In this document: positions 34,329 through 43,096 of the stretch, piece after piece
Layout of the letters: every line of letters begins with the position of its first letter
Numbering within the stretch: position 1 is the stretch's first letter
NCBI GenBank assembly: GCA_965276755.1
Contig: OZ255625.1
Coordinates: 1,798,001 to 1,862,000, forward strand
Direction of reading: 5' to 3'
Length of the DNA stretch: 64,000 bases
Source of the DNA: CAJCIS01 sp965276755
Lineage (GTDB): Bacteria; Pseudomonadota; Alphaproteobacteria; Acetobacterales; Acetobacteraceae
Translations under genes and position numbers: made by a program
Notes under the pieces: model-generated
The model's input: only the letters and a program-made list of their open reading frames with translations
What the model was told of the DNA's origin: nothing
Databases searched by the model: none

Positions 34329-35375
34329 ATGCGCATCCTCCACGTCGGCAACTTCGGCTCACGCGCCAAGGGTGCCTTCCTTCACTCCGTCGCGCCTAAG
34401 CTCAGCCGCGGCCTGATCCGCGCAGGCCACGCCGTGGTCGATTTCGCGGACAGGGACGCAGCGCGCGCGGGCAACATCCTGGGCGCGCGCAAGCTGGGCG
34501 TGGCCGCGGCCAACCGCGCGCTGGCGCGCCTGGCACACGACATGCGGCCCGACCTGCTGCTGCTCGGCCACGCCGACACGATCGCCGGCCCCACCATTGC
34601 CGCCCTGCGTGCGGCAATGCCCGGAATGCGCGTGTTGCAATGGAACGTCGATCCACTATTCGAACCGGACAACATCGCGCGCCTGCGCAGCAAGCTGGAC
34701 GTGGTGGACGCAACGCTGGTCAGCACAGCGGGCGAGGCGCTGGCGCCGCTGCGCCGGTCCGGCATGCGCTTGGGCTTTCTGCCCAACCCGGTCGATTTCA
34801 GCATCGAGTCTGCGACGGCCCATCTTAGCGCGGCGCTGCCCTACGACCTGTTCTACGCCTGCGGCCACCCGAGCAGTCCGCCCCGCCATATCTTCGGCCG
34901 AACCTGGAACATGGATCAGTTCTTCGCCGAGCTGCGCGCGCGCGTGCCCGGCCTGCGCGCCTGCGTGGCGGGCATCGAGGGCCAACCCAACGTCGCCGGT
35001 GCTGCCTACCAGCACGCGCTGGCCCAGAGCGCCGTTGGGCTGAATATTAGCCGGCGGCAGGATTTACCGCTCTATTCCTCCGACAGGCTCGCGCATCTGG
35101 TGGGCAACGGGCTTGCCGTGCTGATGGATCGCGGCAGCGGCTACAACACGCTGTTCGATGAGACGCAGATGCTGTTCTTTTCCAGCATGGACGAATTGGT
35201 GGCTCGGTTGCGGCGCGCCATTGCCGAGCCCGCCTGGCGGCAGGCCGTGGCCGCTTCGGGCCGCGCACGCTACCACGCGCTATTCAACGAGGAGGTGGTC
35301 GCGCGCTATGTGGCGGACGTGGCTTTCGATACCCACGACGCGTCGCGCTACGAATGGCCCACGCTGATCGCGTGA
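34329..35375 (+). CDS. Glycosyltransferase (group 1-like)
   Basis: 348 residues. N-terminal Rossmann start MRILHVGNFGSRAKGAFLH; DLLLLGHADTI, then a C-terminal donor-binding domain of the Glyco_trans_1_2 kind (VGLNISRRQDLPLYSSDRLAHLVGNGLAVL and GRARYHALFNEEVVARYV). It overlaps the O-antigen ligase gene by one base (TGATG), implying a role in O-antigen or capsule synthesis. Sugar specificity unknown. Confidence 0.8.
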   Translation: MRILHVGNFGSRAKGAFLHSVAPKLSRGLIRAGHAVVDFADRDAARAGNILGARKLGVAAANRALARLAHDMRPDLLLLGHADTIAGPTIAALRAAMPGMRVLQWNVDPLFEPDNIARLRSKLDVVDATLVSTAGEALAPLRRSGMRLGFLPNPVDFSIESATAHLSAALPYDLFYACGHPSSPPRHIFGRTWNMDQFFAELRARVPGLRACVAGIEGQPNVAGAAYQHALAQSAVGLNISRRQDLPLYSSDRLAHLVGNGLAVLMDRGSGYNTLFDETQMLFFSSMDELVARLRRAIAEPAWRQAVAASGRARYHALFNEEVVARYVADVAFDTHDASRYEWPTLIA

Positions 35376-36589
35376 TGGGCCGCCTTTCTGCCTGGTTGCC
35401 GGCCGCGCTGCTGGTGTTCGTGGCCTCGGCTCTCGTGCTGCCCAATGGGCCGGCCTACGCGCTGGTGTTCTACCTGGCCGTGCTGCCCTGCCTGTTGGGG
35501 CGGCTTGCCGCGGGCCCGGCCATACCGCTTGCCGATCCCGCTCGCCTTGCAGCCATTGCGCTGATCGTGTGGTCGGGGCTGAGCCTGCTGTGGGGGCACG
35601 ATGATGGCCACCGCGCCTGGCGCTTTGCCGCCGACAGCGCGTGCACGGGCGCCTTTGTGCTGGCGATGATGGCGGTGCTGGAGGCGCCATCGCTACGCGC
35701 AAAATTGGCCGGCGTGCTCGTGGTCGCGGGCGCCGCGAACGCGGCCTTTTCCATTGCGGTCTTCATCGTTACGCATCCTGTCTTTCCGCGCCTGACCGGG
35801 TGGGGGGCGAGCACGCACCCGATCCTGGGAGCCGCGGTGATGTCGGTTTGCTGCCTGACCGCGCTGGCTCGCGCGCTGGTGCCCGCTGCGCCGGCCCGTC
35901 TGCGTGCGCTGGATCTGGCCGCCGCACTGGTGATGGCGGCGTTCATTCTGATGACGGAAAGCCGCGGGCCGCTGCTGGCCGCGCTTGTCGGCGTGGTGTT
36001 CCTGTGCGCGGTTTCGGTGTGGCGCCTGCGCGCCTTTGCGGGGCTGGGTGCCTTCGTGCTCGCCTGGTTCCTGCTGCCCCGGCCGGCGCATCGGCATGGG
36101 GAGGCTGCGGTGCTGGTCGAACGCGGCTCATCGCACCGTTTCGAGGTGTGGGATTACACGCTGGCCCAGATCCGCCAGCGCCCGTTTTTCGGCCATGGGC
36201 TGGCGTCCAACCTGCATCTGAGTGTTGGCGGTCTGAGTGTTGGCGGTCTGAGTGTCGGCGGTTTGAGCGTGGGCGATGTGCGGCGGGATTCGATCACCTT
36301 TCCACACGATCTCTATCTGTCGGTGCTCTACTACAGCGGTGCGGTCGGGCTGGCGATCTTCGCCGTGCTGGCGGTGCTGCTGAGCTGGCGGCTGGCTAGG
36401 CGGGACGCCGAGTGGCCTTGGGTCACCGCGCTGTGGCTGAACGTGCTGGTGGTCGGGCTTACCGACATCGGCCAGATCACCAAGGGCCCAGGCCCCGTCT
36501 GGTTCATCGTGTGGCTGCCGGTAGGCCTGCTCCTGACCAGGAAAAAAGTTTTTTGGTCCTTTTTTTCAAAAAAGGACTGCTTGCCTTAA
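35375..36589 (+). CDS. O-antigen ligase family (Wzy/WaaL) membrane protein with a tandem-repeat loop
   Basis: 404 residues from ATG 35375. About ten hydrophobic segments and the large periplasmic loop of the Wzy_C family (RFEVWDYTLAQIRQRPFFGHG, HDLYLSVLYYSGAVG). In that loop the pentapeptide LSVGG is repeated four times, coded by four 15 bp units at 36218-36277. The last ~18 residues (LTRKKVFWSFFSKKDCLP) derive from a family 3 hairpin. Probably polymerises or ligates the glycan made by the preceding glycosyltransferase. Confidence 0.78.
   Translation: MGRLSAWLPAALLVFVASALVLPNGPAYALVFYLAVLPCLLGRLAAGPAIPLADPARLAAIALIVWSGLSLLWGHDDGHRAWRFAADSACTGAFVLAMMAVLEAPSLRAKLAGVLVVAGAANAAFSIAVFIVTHPVFPRLTGWGASTHPILGAAVMSVCCLTALARALVPAAPARLRALDLAAALVMAAFILMTESRGPLLAALVGVVFLCAVSVWRLRAFAGLGAFVLAWFLLPRPAHRHGEAAVLVERGSSHRFEVWDYTLAQIRQRPFFGHGLASNLHLSVGGLSVGGLSVGGLSVGDVRRDSITFPHDLYLSVLYYSGAVGLAIFAVLAVLLSWRLARRDAEWPWVTALWLNVLVVGLTDIGQITKGPGPVWFIVWLPVGLLLTRKKVFWSFFSKKDCLP
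36218..36277 (+). repeat. 15 bp tandem repeat x4 inside the O-antigen ligase gene
   Basis: Units CTGAGTGTTGGCGGT, identical in units 1 and 2, one change in unit 3 and several in unit 4. In frame, each encodes LSVGG (last unit LSVGD). Confidence 0.95.
36540..36588. repeat. Family 3 A/T-rich repeat, copy 3 (single hairpin)
   Basis: AAAAAAGTTTTTTGGTCC followed by TTTTTTTCAAAAAAGGACTG; read in frame as the C-terminus of the O-antigen ligase. Confidence 0.88.
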
Positions 36590-36618
36590 ATCGTCCCGGC
36601 GCCGCATTAAAGTCGTCC

Positions 36619-39231
36619 ATGGAACGCAACGCCAAGCCCGGCCCAGGCCCGCCGCTGACACCGGTCTCGCTCGCGGTCTTCGTGCTTCTGGCCGGCATTG
36701 TGGCCGTGGGTTTCCTCAGCCTCAACGGCTCGCCGGGCGACCAGAACACGCTGACCGCGAAGGCCTATCACAGCATCGGCCTGCTGACCCACGATAGCAG
36801 TTGGGCGTTCGAGAAGACCGGAACGCAAAATCCGACCTTCCGCGTCCTTGCCGTCTTCGCCCCCCTGCTGTCCGCGTTCACGCTCACCTTCTATCTTGCG
36901 CGCGACTGGGTCCGCCCCGCCTTGATCCGGCTTGGCGCCCGCTTCCGGGTGGCTTTTTTGGGGCACACCGGCGTGGCCCTGGTCGGGCTGAGCGACCACA
37001 GCTTTGCCTTGGCCGCCTCCCTTCGCACAGCGCGCGAGGAGCGCGTCGTGCCGATGATCTTCACCGATGACGCGGCCTCTCCGCTGGTGGCGCGGTGCCA
37101 CCGCCATGGCATTGCCACCTATCCGCGCCATGCCGGCGCCCGCGTGCGGCGATCGGGCGATGGCGCCCTGCCGGCGCGCAAGCTGAACCGCGCGATCAAC
37201 CGCGCGGCCGACCTGATCTCGTTCCTGCCCACGCCCGCCTCCCAGGTCGATTTCCTGGCCGAGCTCGGGGGCTGGTCGCCTCCGGGCGGACGCCAGACCG
37301 GACGCGCCTGGGTGCTGCTGGAGGATCGCGGGCTGGCGCAACGGCTGGAGGGGCAATCGGCGCGTTTTGCGGCCGACGCGCTGACGCCTCGCCTGCTCTC
37401 GATTGCCACGCTGGCGGCGCGGCAGGTGCTGACGTCCCAGCCATTCGATACGCTGGCCGACGCCTTCGGCCAGTCACGCGTGCATCTGGCGATCTATGGC
37501 ATGGGGGCGCTGGGGCGCGCCATCGTCAAGGAGGCGGCCCAGCTCTACGTTACGCGGCCGGCGTTGCGGGGCATCAAGCTGCGCGTCAGCTTCTTCGACG
37601 CCGATGCGGCCGCGGCCGAGACCGCGCTGCTCGCCGAGGACCCTTGCCTGCACGGCGTGGTCGAGATCGTGGGCACCACGATGCGCATCGAGGCCGCTGG
37701 GCTGCTCGAGGCGCAGGTGGGCCAATTGCCGCCGGACGTGACGGGCCACATCATCACCTTCGGGCACGCCGAGGACGCTTTCAGCCTGGCCGTGTCACTA
37801 CGCCGTTGGCTTCTGGAGCCGCCGGAAGGACACGATGAGGCGTGGCGGCGGGCCCATCATGCCGCCCCGATCTTCGTGCGCGCGCCGAGCTGGCATGGGC
37901 TGGGGCGGCTGTTCTACCAGCCTGGCTCTGGGCGCGGGCAGGCGAGGCAGGAGGCCGGCGCGCCCTCGCCGCTGCCGGACGGCGTCTTCGGCTTTGGCGC
38001 GATCGAGGGGCTGTTCGGTTCGCCCGAGCTGGGCCGCCACCATGATCGCTGCCTGCTGGACAAGCAGGGCGAACGCGGCGCCCGCGCCGTGCATGCCGCC
38101 TACACGCAGGCGCGCGCGGATGTGGCGATCTCGCCACCGGGCCATGCCAAGCGTCTGGGCGAGGCGGCGTGGCACGCGCTCTCGCCCCAGCTCCGCGAGT
38201 CCAATTTCCGCGCATACGATCACATCGCGGTCAAGGCGCGTGCCGTGGGCTACCGGTTGGTGACCGACACGAAGGGGCCGCCTGTCAGCCTGGCGCTTGA
38301 CGCCTGCGCCATGGAAGAGCTCGAGCGGCTGGAGCATTTGCGCTATCTGGCCGAGCGGATGGCCGATGGCTGGCGCCTGGCGCCGCGGCGGTTGGACGCG
38401 GTGTGCGTGCACCCCGATTTGCGCGACTGGGCAGAGCTCGATCTGGCCGAGCAGAGGCTGGACCACGCGCAGGTTCACGCGCTCGGCGATATCGCCCACG
38501 CCGCCGGCCAACGTTTCGCCGATGCCTTGATTATTGGCATGATCGGCCATCGCCCCAACCGTATTGGCGCGGATGCTGATCGGGTGCGCGCGGCGATTGA
38601 AGCGCAACTGCGCGCGCTGCTCACCGATAACAGCGCGCGGGCGCCGCTGCTGCTGACCGCACTGGCGCCGGGTGCCGATACGCTCGGCGCGGAGGCGGCC
38701 CAGGGGCTGGGCATACCGTTCATGGCGGTTTTTCCGCTGCCGTACGAACTCTATCGCGAGGATTTCACGCAAGCGGGGCAGTTGGAGGATTTCCACCGGC
38801 TGGCTGCGGCGGCAGAGCTGCACGTGGAATTGCCGCTGCGTTTTGGGCGTGCCAGCCAGATGACGACCAGCCAGCAACCTGCGCCGGCCGATAACGTACG
38901 CCTGCGGGCGCGCCAATACGCGCTGGCGGGCGCCTATATCGTCGAGCGTGCGCATGTGCTGATTGCGGTCAGCGATGGGCGCGGCAGTGAGGGTTTTGGC
39001 GGGACGCATGACGTGCTGGGGTGGTGGAATGGCAAGGTGGAGGGGGATTTTGCCACACCTTCGCATTTCTTTGTACGGCCGGAGGCGCGGCGTGCGGCGA
39101 TTATTGTCGATCCACGAGGAAGAGCTGGGGGAGATGTGCCATCCCCCCCAGACCCCCCGTCATCATTTAGGCAGGGCTCTATAATCGACGGGGGGTCTGG
39201 GGGGGATGGCACATCTCCCCCAGCCTTCTAA
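36619..39231 (+). CDS. 2TM-Rossmann-RyR-SLOG nucleotide-sensor protein
   Basis: 870 residues from ATG 36619 (MERNAKPGPGPPLTPVS); the upstream extension is a shadow of the ligase gene. Layout: TM helices about 15-35 and 73-95; a Rossmann-like TrkA-N/RCK-type domain about 115-170 (VALVGLSDHSFALAASL); a second Rossmann domain about 286-350 (LAIYGMGALGRAIV); an RyR domain about 560-632 (LEHLRYLAERMADGWRLA, then DWAEL and DHAQVHALGDIAHAAG); a SLOG/LOG-like domain about 635-830 (IGMIGHRPNRI, ALAPGADTLGAEAA, FPLPYELYREDF). RyR and SLOG domains are predicted nucleotide-ligand sensors. Residues 834-870 are repeat-derived. Next gene is a TIR protein 13 nt beyond the stop. Confidence 0.78.
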   Translation: MERNAKPGPGPPLTPVSLAVFVLLAGIVAVGFLSLNGSPGDQNTLTAKAYHSIGLLTHDSSWAFEKTGTQNPTFRVLAVFAPLLSAFTLTFYLARDWVRPALIRLGARFRVAFLGHTGVALVGLSDHSFALAASLRTAREERVVPMIFTDDAASPLVARCHRHGIATYPRHAGARVRRSGDGALPARKLNRAINRAADLISFLPTPASQVDFLAELGGWSPPGGRQTGRAWVLLEDRGLAQRLEGQSARFAADALTPRLLSIATLAARQVLTSQPFDTLADAFGQSRVHLAIYGMGALGRAIVKEAAQLYVTRPALRGIKLRVSFFDADAAAAETALLAEDPCLHGVVEIVGTTMRIEAAGLLEAQVGQLPPDVTGHIITFGHAEDAFSLAVSLRRWLLEPPEGHDEAWRRAHHAAPIFVRAPSWHGLGRLFYQPGSGRGQARQEAGAPSPLPDGVFGFGAIEGLFGSPELGRHHDRCLLDKQGERGARAVHAAYTQARADVAISPPGHAKRLGEAAWHALSPQLRESNFRAYDHIAVKARAVGYRLVTDTKGPPVSLALDACAMEELERLEHLRYLAERMADGWRLAPRRLDAVCVHPDLRDWAELDLAEQRLDHAQVHALGDIAHAAGQRFADALIIGMIGHRPNRIGADADRVRAAIEAQLRALLTDNSARAPLLLTALAPGADTLGAEAAQGLGIPFMAVFPLPYELYREDFTQAGQLEDFHRLAAAAELHVELPLRFGRASQMTTSQQPAPADNVRLRARQYALAGAYIVERAHVLIAVSDGRGSEGFGGTHDVLGWWNGKVEGDFATPSHFFVRPEARRAAIIVDPRGRAGGDVPSPPDPPSSFRQGSIIDGGSGGDGTSPPAF
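39122..39227. repeat. Family 1 palindromic repeat, copy 5
   Basis: Full two-armed copy. It encodes the last ~35 residues of the RyR-SLOG protein and supplies the possible upstream ATG (39206) of the TIR gene. Confidence 0.92.
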
Positions 39232-39244
39232 AGGTTTCCGAACA

Positions 39245-40231
39245 TTGCCCGCAATTTTCATCAGCTACGCCTCGCGCGACCAGGAGGAAGCCGACCGCAT
39301 CGTGGCTGCGCTGGAGGCGCGCGGGCTGACATGCTGGATGTCCTCGCGCGATGTTCCGCTGGGCCAGGATTATCAGGGCCACATCGTGGCGGCGATCGAG
39401 GCCGCGCGCGTGGTGCTCGTGCTGCTCTCGCGCCATTCCTCAGCGTCCAAAGAGGTGCCGAAGGAAACGGCCATTGCCAGCGAAATGAACAAGACCATGA
39501 TTCCGGTGCGCCTCGATGCCTCCGAGGTGACGGGTGCGTTGCGCTATCAGGCGACGAGCGCGCAACGGCTCGATCTCTCCGCGCATTTCGAACAGCGCAT
39601 CGACGAGCTGGCGCGCCAATTGGCGGCGGTGCTGGATACAGCCGAGAACACGGAGCGCCGGTTGCGGGGCATGGCTTTCAGGCGCCTGGCCGTGCGCATG
39701 CTGGTTTGGCCGGTGGCATTGGGGATTATTGCGGCTTTGGGGTTTGAAGCGTGGCAATGGGCGCCCCGGCCGCATTGGCTGACCGCGGCACCCGACAGAC
39801 CGGGCGAGCCGTGGGCCCGCAATGCGCCGCAACCGCAGCCGGCGCAACTGCCTGCCGCGGAACGCGTGAAGGCTTTCGTCCAGCGCTACTATGCCGCCCT
39901 ATCGGGTCCGGATGACGAGCTGGCCGGCTTCATGCAACAAAGCGTTGCGGACCCGGTACAGTTATACGGCCGCTCCGTGTCCCGCCATGTGCTGATCGCC
40001 GAGCAAATGGCCTACGGGCAGCGCTGGCCCGATCGCAGTTTCAGCATACGGCCGAATACGATGCAGGCAAATTGCGGCACCTCTTTTCTGTGCTCGGTCA
40101 CCGGCGTGATCGATTTTTCATTGCGGAGCACGGCGCGCAACACGGCCTCGAGCGGCGCGGCGCGGTTCGATTTGCGGGTGGATTTATTGCCGTCAGCGCA
40201 CCTGACAAGTATCAGCACGGTAAACAGATGA
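39245..40231 (+). CDS. TIR-TM-NTF2-like protein, probable effector partner of the RyR-SLOG protein
   Basis: 328 residues from TTG 39245 (MPAIFISYASRDQEEAD), with AAAGG 10-14 nt upstream; an ATG at 39206 would add 13 residues read from the repeat. Residues 3-130 form a TIR domain: IFISYASRD, CWMSSRDVPLG, then VVLVLLSRHSSASKEVPKE where E74 aligns with the NADase glutamate. A TM helix spans about 148-168. Residues about 205-328 resemble a periplasmic NTF2-like domain (FVQRYYAALSGPDDEL ... SFSIRPNTMQANC). TIR domains cleave NAD or make cyclic nucleotides in bacterial defence, but toll-like adaptor roles are also possible. Confidence 0.78.
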   Translation: MPAIFISYASRDQEEADRIVAALEARGLTCWMSSRDVPLGQDYQGHIVAAIEAARVVLVLLSRHSSASKEVPKETAIASEMNKTMIPVRLDASEVTGALRYQATSAQRLDLSAHFEQRIDELARQLAAVLDTAENTERRLRGMAFRRLAVRMLVWPVALGIIAALGFEAWQWAPRPHWLTAAPDRPGEPWARNAPQPQPAQLPAAERVKAFVQRYYAALSGPDDELAGFMQQSVADPVQLYGRSVSRHVLIAEQMAYGQRWPDRSFSIRPNTMQANCGTSFLCSVTGVIDFSLRSTARNTASSGAARFDLRVDLLPSAHLTSISTVNR

Positions 40232-40285
40232 CGGGGGGTTTGGGGGGCGCTGACGTATACGTCAGCCACATCTCCCCCAACCTTT
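40228..40285. repeat. Family 1 repeat, short variant with an 18 bp perfect palindrome
   Basis: The usual arm (ATGACGGGGGGTTTGGGGGG) is joined to a perfect palindrome GCTGACGTATACGTCAGC (40249-40266) and then to the CACATCTCCCCCAACC arm. Lies right after the TIR gene and probably terminates it. Confidence 0.82.
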
Positions 40286-40434
40286 TGTCGCCGCACGTTG
40301 AAGTTGTGCAAACGGCAAGGCTGCACGCTACCGTGTGGCGCCGCTGCACAGCAATCAGCCAAAATCCCGCTGTGCTCGCCATGTAACGGTATTACGCCTT
40401 GCACTTGCTTTGCCACGGAGTCCGAAATGGGGGC

Positions 40435-41571
40435 ATGCGTGCTGTCCCGATCCCACTGGCCTGGCGGCGGTGCTTGTGCGCCTGCCTGATCCTTGTTTCG
40501 GCGTGCGCCGTGGCCAACGCCAACACCAAGCCGCCTCCGCCCGCGCGCCCGGCCGCACCCGCCCGTCCATCCGCGCCTGCCGGCGGCGGCTTCCGTTCGG
40601 GCGGCATGGCAACGAATGGCGGCAGGCCTTATGGCGGCTCGGCCGGCGTGCATATACCGGGTGGCGCGGCCGGCGGTGCGCACATACCGGGCGGCGGCGG
40701 CGGCGCGCACATGCCTGGCGGAATGGCAGGTGCTGGCGGGGGCGGGGGCGCCCACCTGCCCAGCAACATGGCCCCGCGAGCGCCCGTCCATTCGGCCGTT
40801 CCCGCCGAAGGTAACCCGCACGCCGACCGCGCCAGCCCGCCGGCCCACTTGCGCGAGACCCATGCAGCCCCGGCGCGGCCGGCCTCGCCGCACGGCGAAC
40901 AACACAATGTTGGCGCGCGCAATGAGCCTCGCTCCCCCGCGCGGCCGGGAGAGGCGCGCCAGTCATTCCGCATTACCGAGCACGCGCATGCGCCCCGGCA
41001 GGATCCCCGTATTGCGGGCAGCCGGCTGGTGCACACAGCGGGCATTGCCGATGGCCACGTGCTTCGCGCCCCACCACGGCAATACCTGCGTCCCGATGCG
41101 CACCGCGACATTGCAGGGGATCGCGCCTTCGTTCGCACGCATGAGAGGGATTTCCACACGAGCCGCGTGGCCGAATTCGACCGGCGCGAGCTCGGGCGCT
41201 GGCGCGGCGGGCTGTGGCGCAACGAATGGCATTACGGCAGGCGCGGCTGGTGGTGGGATGTGGACGGCGTTTGGTACGGCTATCCGGAACCGATATTTCC
41301 TTATCCCGAGGAAGTCGCGCCGCTGATCGCCTACGACGCGCCTGTGATCGAAGGGCCCGACATGACGGTGGCCGAGATCGGGCCGGACGCGGTTTATGCG
41401 CCAGGTGTTTATGCGCCAGGTGTTGCGGCCGGTCCGCTTGTCATTCCGCCGCTGCCGGCAACGCCGGTGGGATGGTACCGCTGCGACCAGCCGGGCGGCT
41501 ATTATCCGAGCCTGAACACGTGCGGCACGTATTGGGCGCTGGTGCAGAACGCACCTATGCCCGGCGAATGA
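40435..41571 (+). CDS. Secreted Pro/Gly/Ala-rich protein with WRGG-W-rich domain
   Basis: 378 residues from ATG 40435 (MRAVPIPLAWRRCLCACLI); signal peptide to about residue 30. Residues 30-130 are low complexity (Pro/Ala then Gly-rich with repeated HIPGG/HMPGG). The middle (DIAGDRAFVRTHERDFHTSRVAEFDRRELGRW) and the Trp/Tyr-rich block (GLWRNEWHYGRRGWWWDVDG) recall a surface or periplasmic domain seen in many alphaproteobacterial exported proteins. The C-terminus repeats VYAPG twice. Exact role unknown. Confidence 0.65.
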   Translation: MRAVPIPLAWRRCLCACLILVSACAVANANTKPPPPARPAAPARPSAPAGGGFRSGGMATNGGRPYGGSAGVHIPGGAAGGAHIPGGGGGAHMPGGMAGAGGGGGAHLPSNMAPRAPVHSAVPAEGNPHADRASPPAHLRETHAAPARPASPHGEQHNVGARNEPRSPARPGEARQSFRITEHAHAPRQDPRIAGSRLVHTAGIADGHVLRAPPRQYLRPDAHRDIAGDRAFVRTHERDFHTSRVAEFDRRELGRWRGGLWRNEWHYGRRGWWWDVDGVWYGYPEPIFPYPEEVAPLIAYDAPVIEGPDMTVAEIGPDAVYAPGVYAPGVAAGPLVIPPLPATPVGWYRCDQPGGYYPSLNTCGTYWALVQNAPMPGE

Positions 41572-41613
41572 CCTGATGGGGTCGAAACGTCTACCAATAG
41601 CGGGAATGCAGCC

Positions 41614-42264
41614 ATGAGAGTGTCGATCCTTGCAGCACTTCTGACCTCGGCCGCCATGCTTGCCGGCTGCGCGAACAAATACGACGCCATCACGCCTGAA
41701 TTGCAAGCGAGCATGATGTCCGATTTGCGCGCGGGCAAGCTCAACCTGGATTGCGGCCTGAAATGCAAGCTGACGTGGGAGAGCCAGGCGCCGTCCGTGC
41801 ACGCGCTTGATATTGCCGAACGCTGGCCGGAGCTGGCCGTGCGCGTCATGCAGATCGGCTACGGCAGCGACCTGGCCTATTATTACCTCGGCCAGTCCGC
41901 GCAGGGGCTGCAATACCACGAGGCGGCGATCGGCTACTACAATTACGCGGGCGCGATAGCGAGCGGCACCGATCCGCTGCTGCGCTGCGAGGACCCCACG
42001 AACAATTCTTGCCAGGGCGTCGATATTATCGCCTCCATCCCTGTTCTGGTGGCCGCCTCTCGCGATGCGATTGCAGCGCGACAGGCAGAGGAACAGGCGG
42101 CCGCGGCACCCGCACCCGTGCATCACCACCACCACAAGACGGCCGCGCCAAAGCCGAGCGATTGGGCAGCACCGCCGCCAGCCTCCGCCAACGCCGGCGC
42201 GCAGGCGAGCGGCGATGGCGCAAGTTGGGCGGCACCACCCGCCAAGCAGTCTGGCGCGCCATGA
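41614..42264 (+). CDS. Lipoprotein of unknown function
   Basis: 216 residues with a clear lipobox (LAGC, Cys19). Residues 30-160 are helical with SEL1/TPR-like spacing (YYYLGQSAQGLQYHEAAIGYYNYAGAI); the C-terminus is Ala/Pro-rich with a five-histidine run. The last 4 nt overlap the next gene. Probably an outer-membrane-anchored periplasmic protein. Confidence 0.7.
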   Translation: MRVSILAALLTSAAMLAGCANKYDAITPELQASMMSDLRAGKLNLDCGLKCKLTWESQAPSVHALDIAERWPELAVRVMQIGYGSDLAYYYLGQSAQGLQYHEAAIGYYNYAGAIASGTDPLLRCEDPTNNSCQGVDIIASIPVLVAASRDAIAARQAEEQAAAAPAPVHHHHHKTAAPKPSDWAAPPPASANAGAQASGDGASWAAPPAKQSGAP

Positions 42265-42986
42265 AGCCGATTGCCCTCATTCTGGGTGGCGTGGCCCTGC
42301 TTGCCGCAGGTGGAGGTGCGGCGGTGCTGCTGATGAGCGGCCAGCACGCACCGCCGCCGCCGCCGGTCGAGCAGGCGAAGGCTCCCGAGGCGCTGCCGCC
42401 ACCGCCCGCGGCCGAGCCCGCTACCGTTGCATTCCTGCCTTTGGTGCAGGATTTCAGTGCCGTTCGTGATACGGCCGCCTTCGTGTCCGCGAGCCAGGAT
42501 GCGCCGCAATTCTACCCGCTCAAATCCGGCACGCCGCTGGTCTCGGCCGCGCGTTCGCCTGACGGCGCCTGGATTGTTGCCATGACCGAGGACGGGCGCG
42601 CAGCCTTTATCCCGTCCACCGATCTGGGGCCGTATGATGCCAGCCGCGCGCCGCAGCCGGCGCTGCCGCAGACCGTTTCGGGGACGGCCGAGGTGATGGA
42701 CACGGCCACACTGCTGATCGATGGCCAGACCGTTCCACTGGCGGGACTTATTGGCCGCAAGGGTGATCTGGCCGCGAAGATGCAGAATTGGATTGCGGCG
42801 CAGGGCAATGCGGTCAGTTGCACGCGGCAGTTGGCGGGCGCGTACGGGTGCACCGTTGGGCCTGATCTGGATGTGGGACGGTTTGCGGTGTTTAATGGCG
42901 CAGCGGAGGCGGGGCCTGATGCCAGCGATGATTATCGCGAGCAGGGGGCGGCTGCGCGGGCGGCAAGGCGCGGGATGTGGAAGTGA
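42261..42986 (+). CDS. Membrane-anchored SH3/nuclease-fold-like protein
   Basis: 241 residues from ATG 42261, overlapping the lipoprotein stop by 4 nt. One N-terminal TM segment (IALILGGVALLAAGGGAAVLL), a Pro-rich linker, an SH3-like region (YPLKSGTPLVSAARSPDGAWIVA), and a C-terminal part resembling a degenerate staphylococcal-nuclease fold (LLIDGQTVPLAGLIG, ending YREQGAAARAARRGMWK). The arginine/glutamate catalytic set is not evident, so a binding role is likelier than nuclease activity. Confidence 0.6.
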   Translation: MKPIALILGGVALLAAGGGAAVLLMSGQHAPPPPPVEQAKAPEALPPPPAAEPATVAFLPLVQDFSAVRDTAAFVSASQDAPQFYPLKSGTPLVSAARSPDGAWIVAMTEDGRAAFIPSTDLGPYDASRAPQPALPQTVSGTAEVMDTATLLIDGQTVPLAGLIGRKGDLAAKMQNWIAAQGNAVSCTRQLAGAYGCTVGPDLDVGRFAVFNGAAEAGPDASDDYREQGAAARAARRGMWK

Positions 42987-43091
42987 AGGAAGCAGTCCTT
43001 TTTTGAAAAAAAGGACCAAAAAACTTTTATCTGTAGCGCCTGATTGGCAAAAGTTTTTTGGTTCTTTTTTTCAAAAAAGAACTGCCTCCCT
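42987..43091. repeat. Family 3 A/T-rich repeat, copy 4 (two hairpins)
   Basis: AAGGAAGCAGTCCTTTTTTG and a paired TTTTTTTCAAAAAAGAACTG arm, between convergent genes. Confidence 0.9.
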
Positions 43092-43096
43092 TCCCT

